A stretch of 64,000 nt of DNA. Origin: Snodgrassella alvi (GTDB lineage: Bacteria; Pseudomonadota; Gammaproteobacteria; Burkholderiales; Neisseriaceae). Shown here in pieces: positions 63,370 to 64,000 of this stretch (its first letter is position 1; the number at the start of each line of letters is the position of its first letter). The notes under the pieces were generated by a model. It was not told where the DNA came from, searched no databases, and saw only the letters and a list, made by a program, of their open reading frames with translations. A program made the translations under genes and the position numbers. The stretch lies in NCBI RefSeq assembly GCF_002777745.1, contig NZ_MEIO01000053.1:39105-103104 (forward strand), written 5' to 3'.

Positions 63370-63384
63370 CCAGCTATTAGCAGG
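63370..63384 (-). repeat. Island intergenic hairpin module, copy 6 (imperfect)
   Basis: CCAGC-TATTA-GCAGG has one mismatch in the stem; the minus strand continues TTTTATTTTTGGAG to the ATG at 63349. Confidence 0.55.
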
Positions 63385-63438
63385 CATTGTCTACTCATCC
63401 ACGCAAATGCACTCATTGAATGCATTTGAATTGATAAG

Positions 63439-63657
63439 TTATCCGGAAATATGTATGTCTACAGGTTCCCACGTGTTTTCATCCATGCATGAGATTAATC
63501 CACCACATGTAAACCCAGCGGAGGGGCGGGTTTCACCGGGAAAAACAACAGTAGCACGCTCTTCTTTCCAAAAGATAAGAATCGACCCATCTATCTTGGA
63601 TTTTCTACCTACAGGATATTTGATTTCGGGTTCTGCTTTTTTTGTAACTTCAATCAT
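63439..63657 (-). CDS. Short hypothetical island protein
   Basis: A 72-residue protein with KYPVGRKSKIDGSILIFW, TVVFPGETRPSAGF and a final ENTWEPVDIHISG. AAAGGAG lies 7 bases before the ATG, a good ribosome site. No family recognised. Confidence 0.55.
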   Translation of the reverse strand: MIEVTKKAEPEIKYPVGRKSKIDGSILIFWKEERATVVFPGETRPSAGFTCGGLISCMDENTWEPVDIHISG

Positions 63658-63703
63658 GATTAACTCCTTTCAATTTGCATTGTCTGTGAGAGATAAAATA
63701 AAA

Positions 63704-63719
63704 CCCGCTGGTTAGCGGG
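63704..63719 (-). repeat. Island intergenic hairpin module, copy 7
   Basis: CCCGC/GCGGG, 5-bp stem; the minus strand continues with TTTTATTTTATC ahead of the gene at 63439. Confidence 0.55.
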
Positions 63720-63732
63720 TATTTGAACTAAA

Positions 63733-63996
63733 TTAATTTTGCGGTATTGCTTGTCTTAATTTTTCCAACCTTGCGGCGATCCGCATTTGCTCATCCGCGT
63801 GTTGCTCAAAAAATTCAAACGCCTGAGGAGGCAGAACCCCACCCACATCTTCTGCCATTTGTGCAGCTAAATCCTCTTGCCCTTGCAGAAACGCCTCATA
63901 TTCATCAATCATTTTTAAAGCTGATTCGAACTCCTCATTACTAACAGCTTCTGCAATTAACGATAAGCTTGGCTCATCAAAATATTCTAAAAGCAT
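63733..63996 (-). CDS. Acidic hypothetical protein at the window edge
   Basis: An 87-residue, Glu-rich, mostly helical protein (FDEPSLSLIAEAVSNEEFESALKMIDEYEAFLQG). An ATG lies at 63996, only four bases from the window end, so the start cannot be confirmed and the frame may continue beyond it. No family recognised. Confidence 0.5.
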   Translation of the reverse strand: MLLEYFDEPSLSLIAEAVSNEEFESALKMIDEYEAFLQGQEDLAAQMAEDVGGVLPPQAFEFFEQHADEQMRIAARLEKLRQAIPQN

Positions 63997-64000
63997 CTTT

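Noticed and set aside
58369..63719. Repeated hairpins considered as a CRISPR array
   Set aside because: The units are hundreds of bases apart with genes between them and vary in sequence, so they are not CRISPR repeats.

Overview
The window looks like a chromosome segment of a betaproteobacterium of the family Neisseriaceae. The evidence is the mltG-tmk-holB-pilZ-tatD order, bamD facing rluD-pgeF, the lipB-lipA and gltB-gltD pairs, moderate-to-low GC and AT-rich intergenic DNA. A complete aryl polyene (APE) pigment locus and a urease operon would fit a host-associated member such as a Snodgrassella-like gut symbiont. That genus guess is inference only.

Layout. 1-3463 (minus): the start of a secreted DUF4124-like protein, the ABC-F ATPase yheS, and tsaD. 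3559-6334 (plus): a probable preQ1 riboswitch and queC, then ybeD-lipB-lipA and a terminator. 6335-6973: a gene-free stretch with an orphan terminator. 6974-12899: gltBD (glutamate synthase), closed by a bidirectional terminator. 12974-20075: two divergent units that together form a membrane/polyamine-type system: a Tat-exported FAD oxidoreductase and a membrane-anchored spermidine-synthase-like protein on the left; DUF350, SPFH-SHOCT, a zinc-ribbon DUF4178 protein and a SpeD-type S-adenosylmethionine decarboxylase on the right. 20076-22640: a decay zone with a frameshifted 1.17-kb IS3-family element, a second IS3 remnant, a hydrolase remnant and a small secreted ORF that appears frameshifted in an A tract. 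22640-25373: bamD, rluD, pgeF.

26435-41764: after 1.1 kb without genes and a good promoter, 17 tightly packed genes encode the APE pathway. They comprise a chain-length-factor-like protein, acyltransferases, two ACPs, an aryl ligase fused to a dehydratase, a glycosyltransferase, a thioesterase, a LolA-like protein, an MMPL exporter, a flavin halogenase-like oxidoreductase, a DUF3261 lipoprotein, two ketosynthases, a dehydratase and a ketoreductase. A phosphopantetheinyl transferase converges on the last gene. 41799-44353: a small exported protein and leuA, which carries an unusual in-frame N-terminal helix-turn-helix domain. 44756-51294: urease in the order ureA-B-C-(unknown membrane protein)-E-F-hupE/ureJ-G-D. 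51604-56502 (minus): an IS orfA remnant, then an operon read in the order mltG, tmk, holB, pilZ, tatD, MBL hydrolase.

56753-64000: tRNA-Ala(GGC) marks the left edge of an integrated phage-like island that runs off the window. It has a tyrosine integrase, an excisionase-like protein and about fourteen small minus-strand genes. Many of these are preceded by the same module: a short hairpin, a T-rich run, a GGAG ribosome site and a start codon. Coding starts were chosen by Shine-Dalgarno spacing and family length, so several differ from the longest possible ORF.
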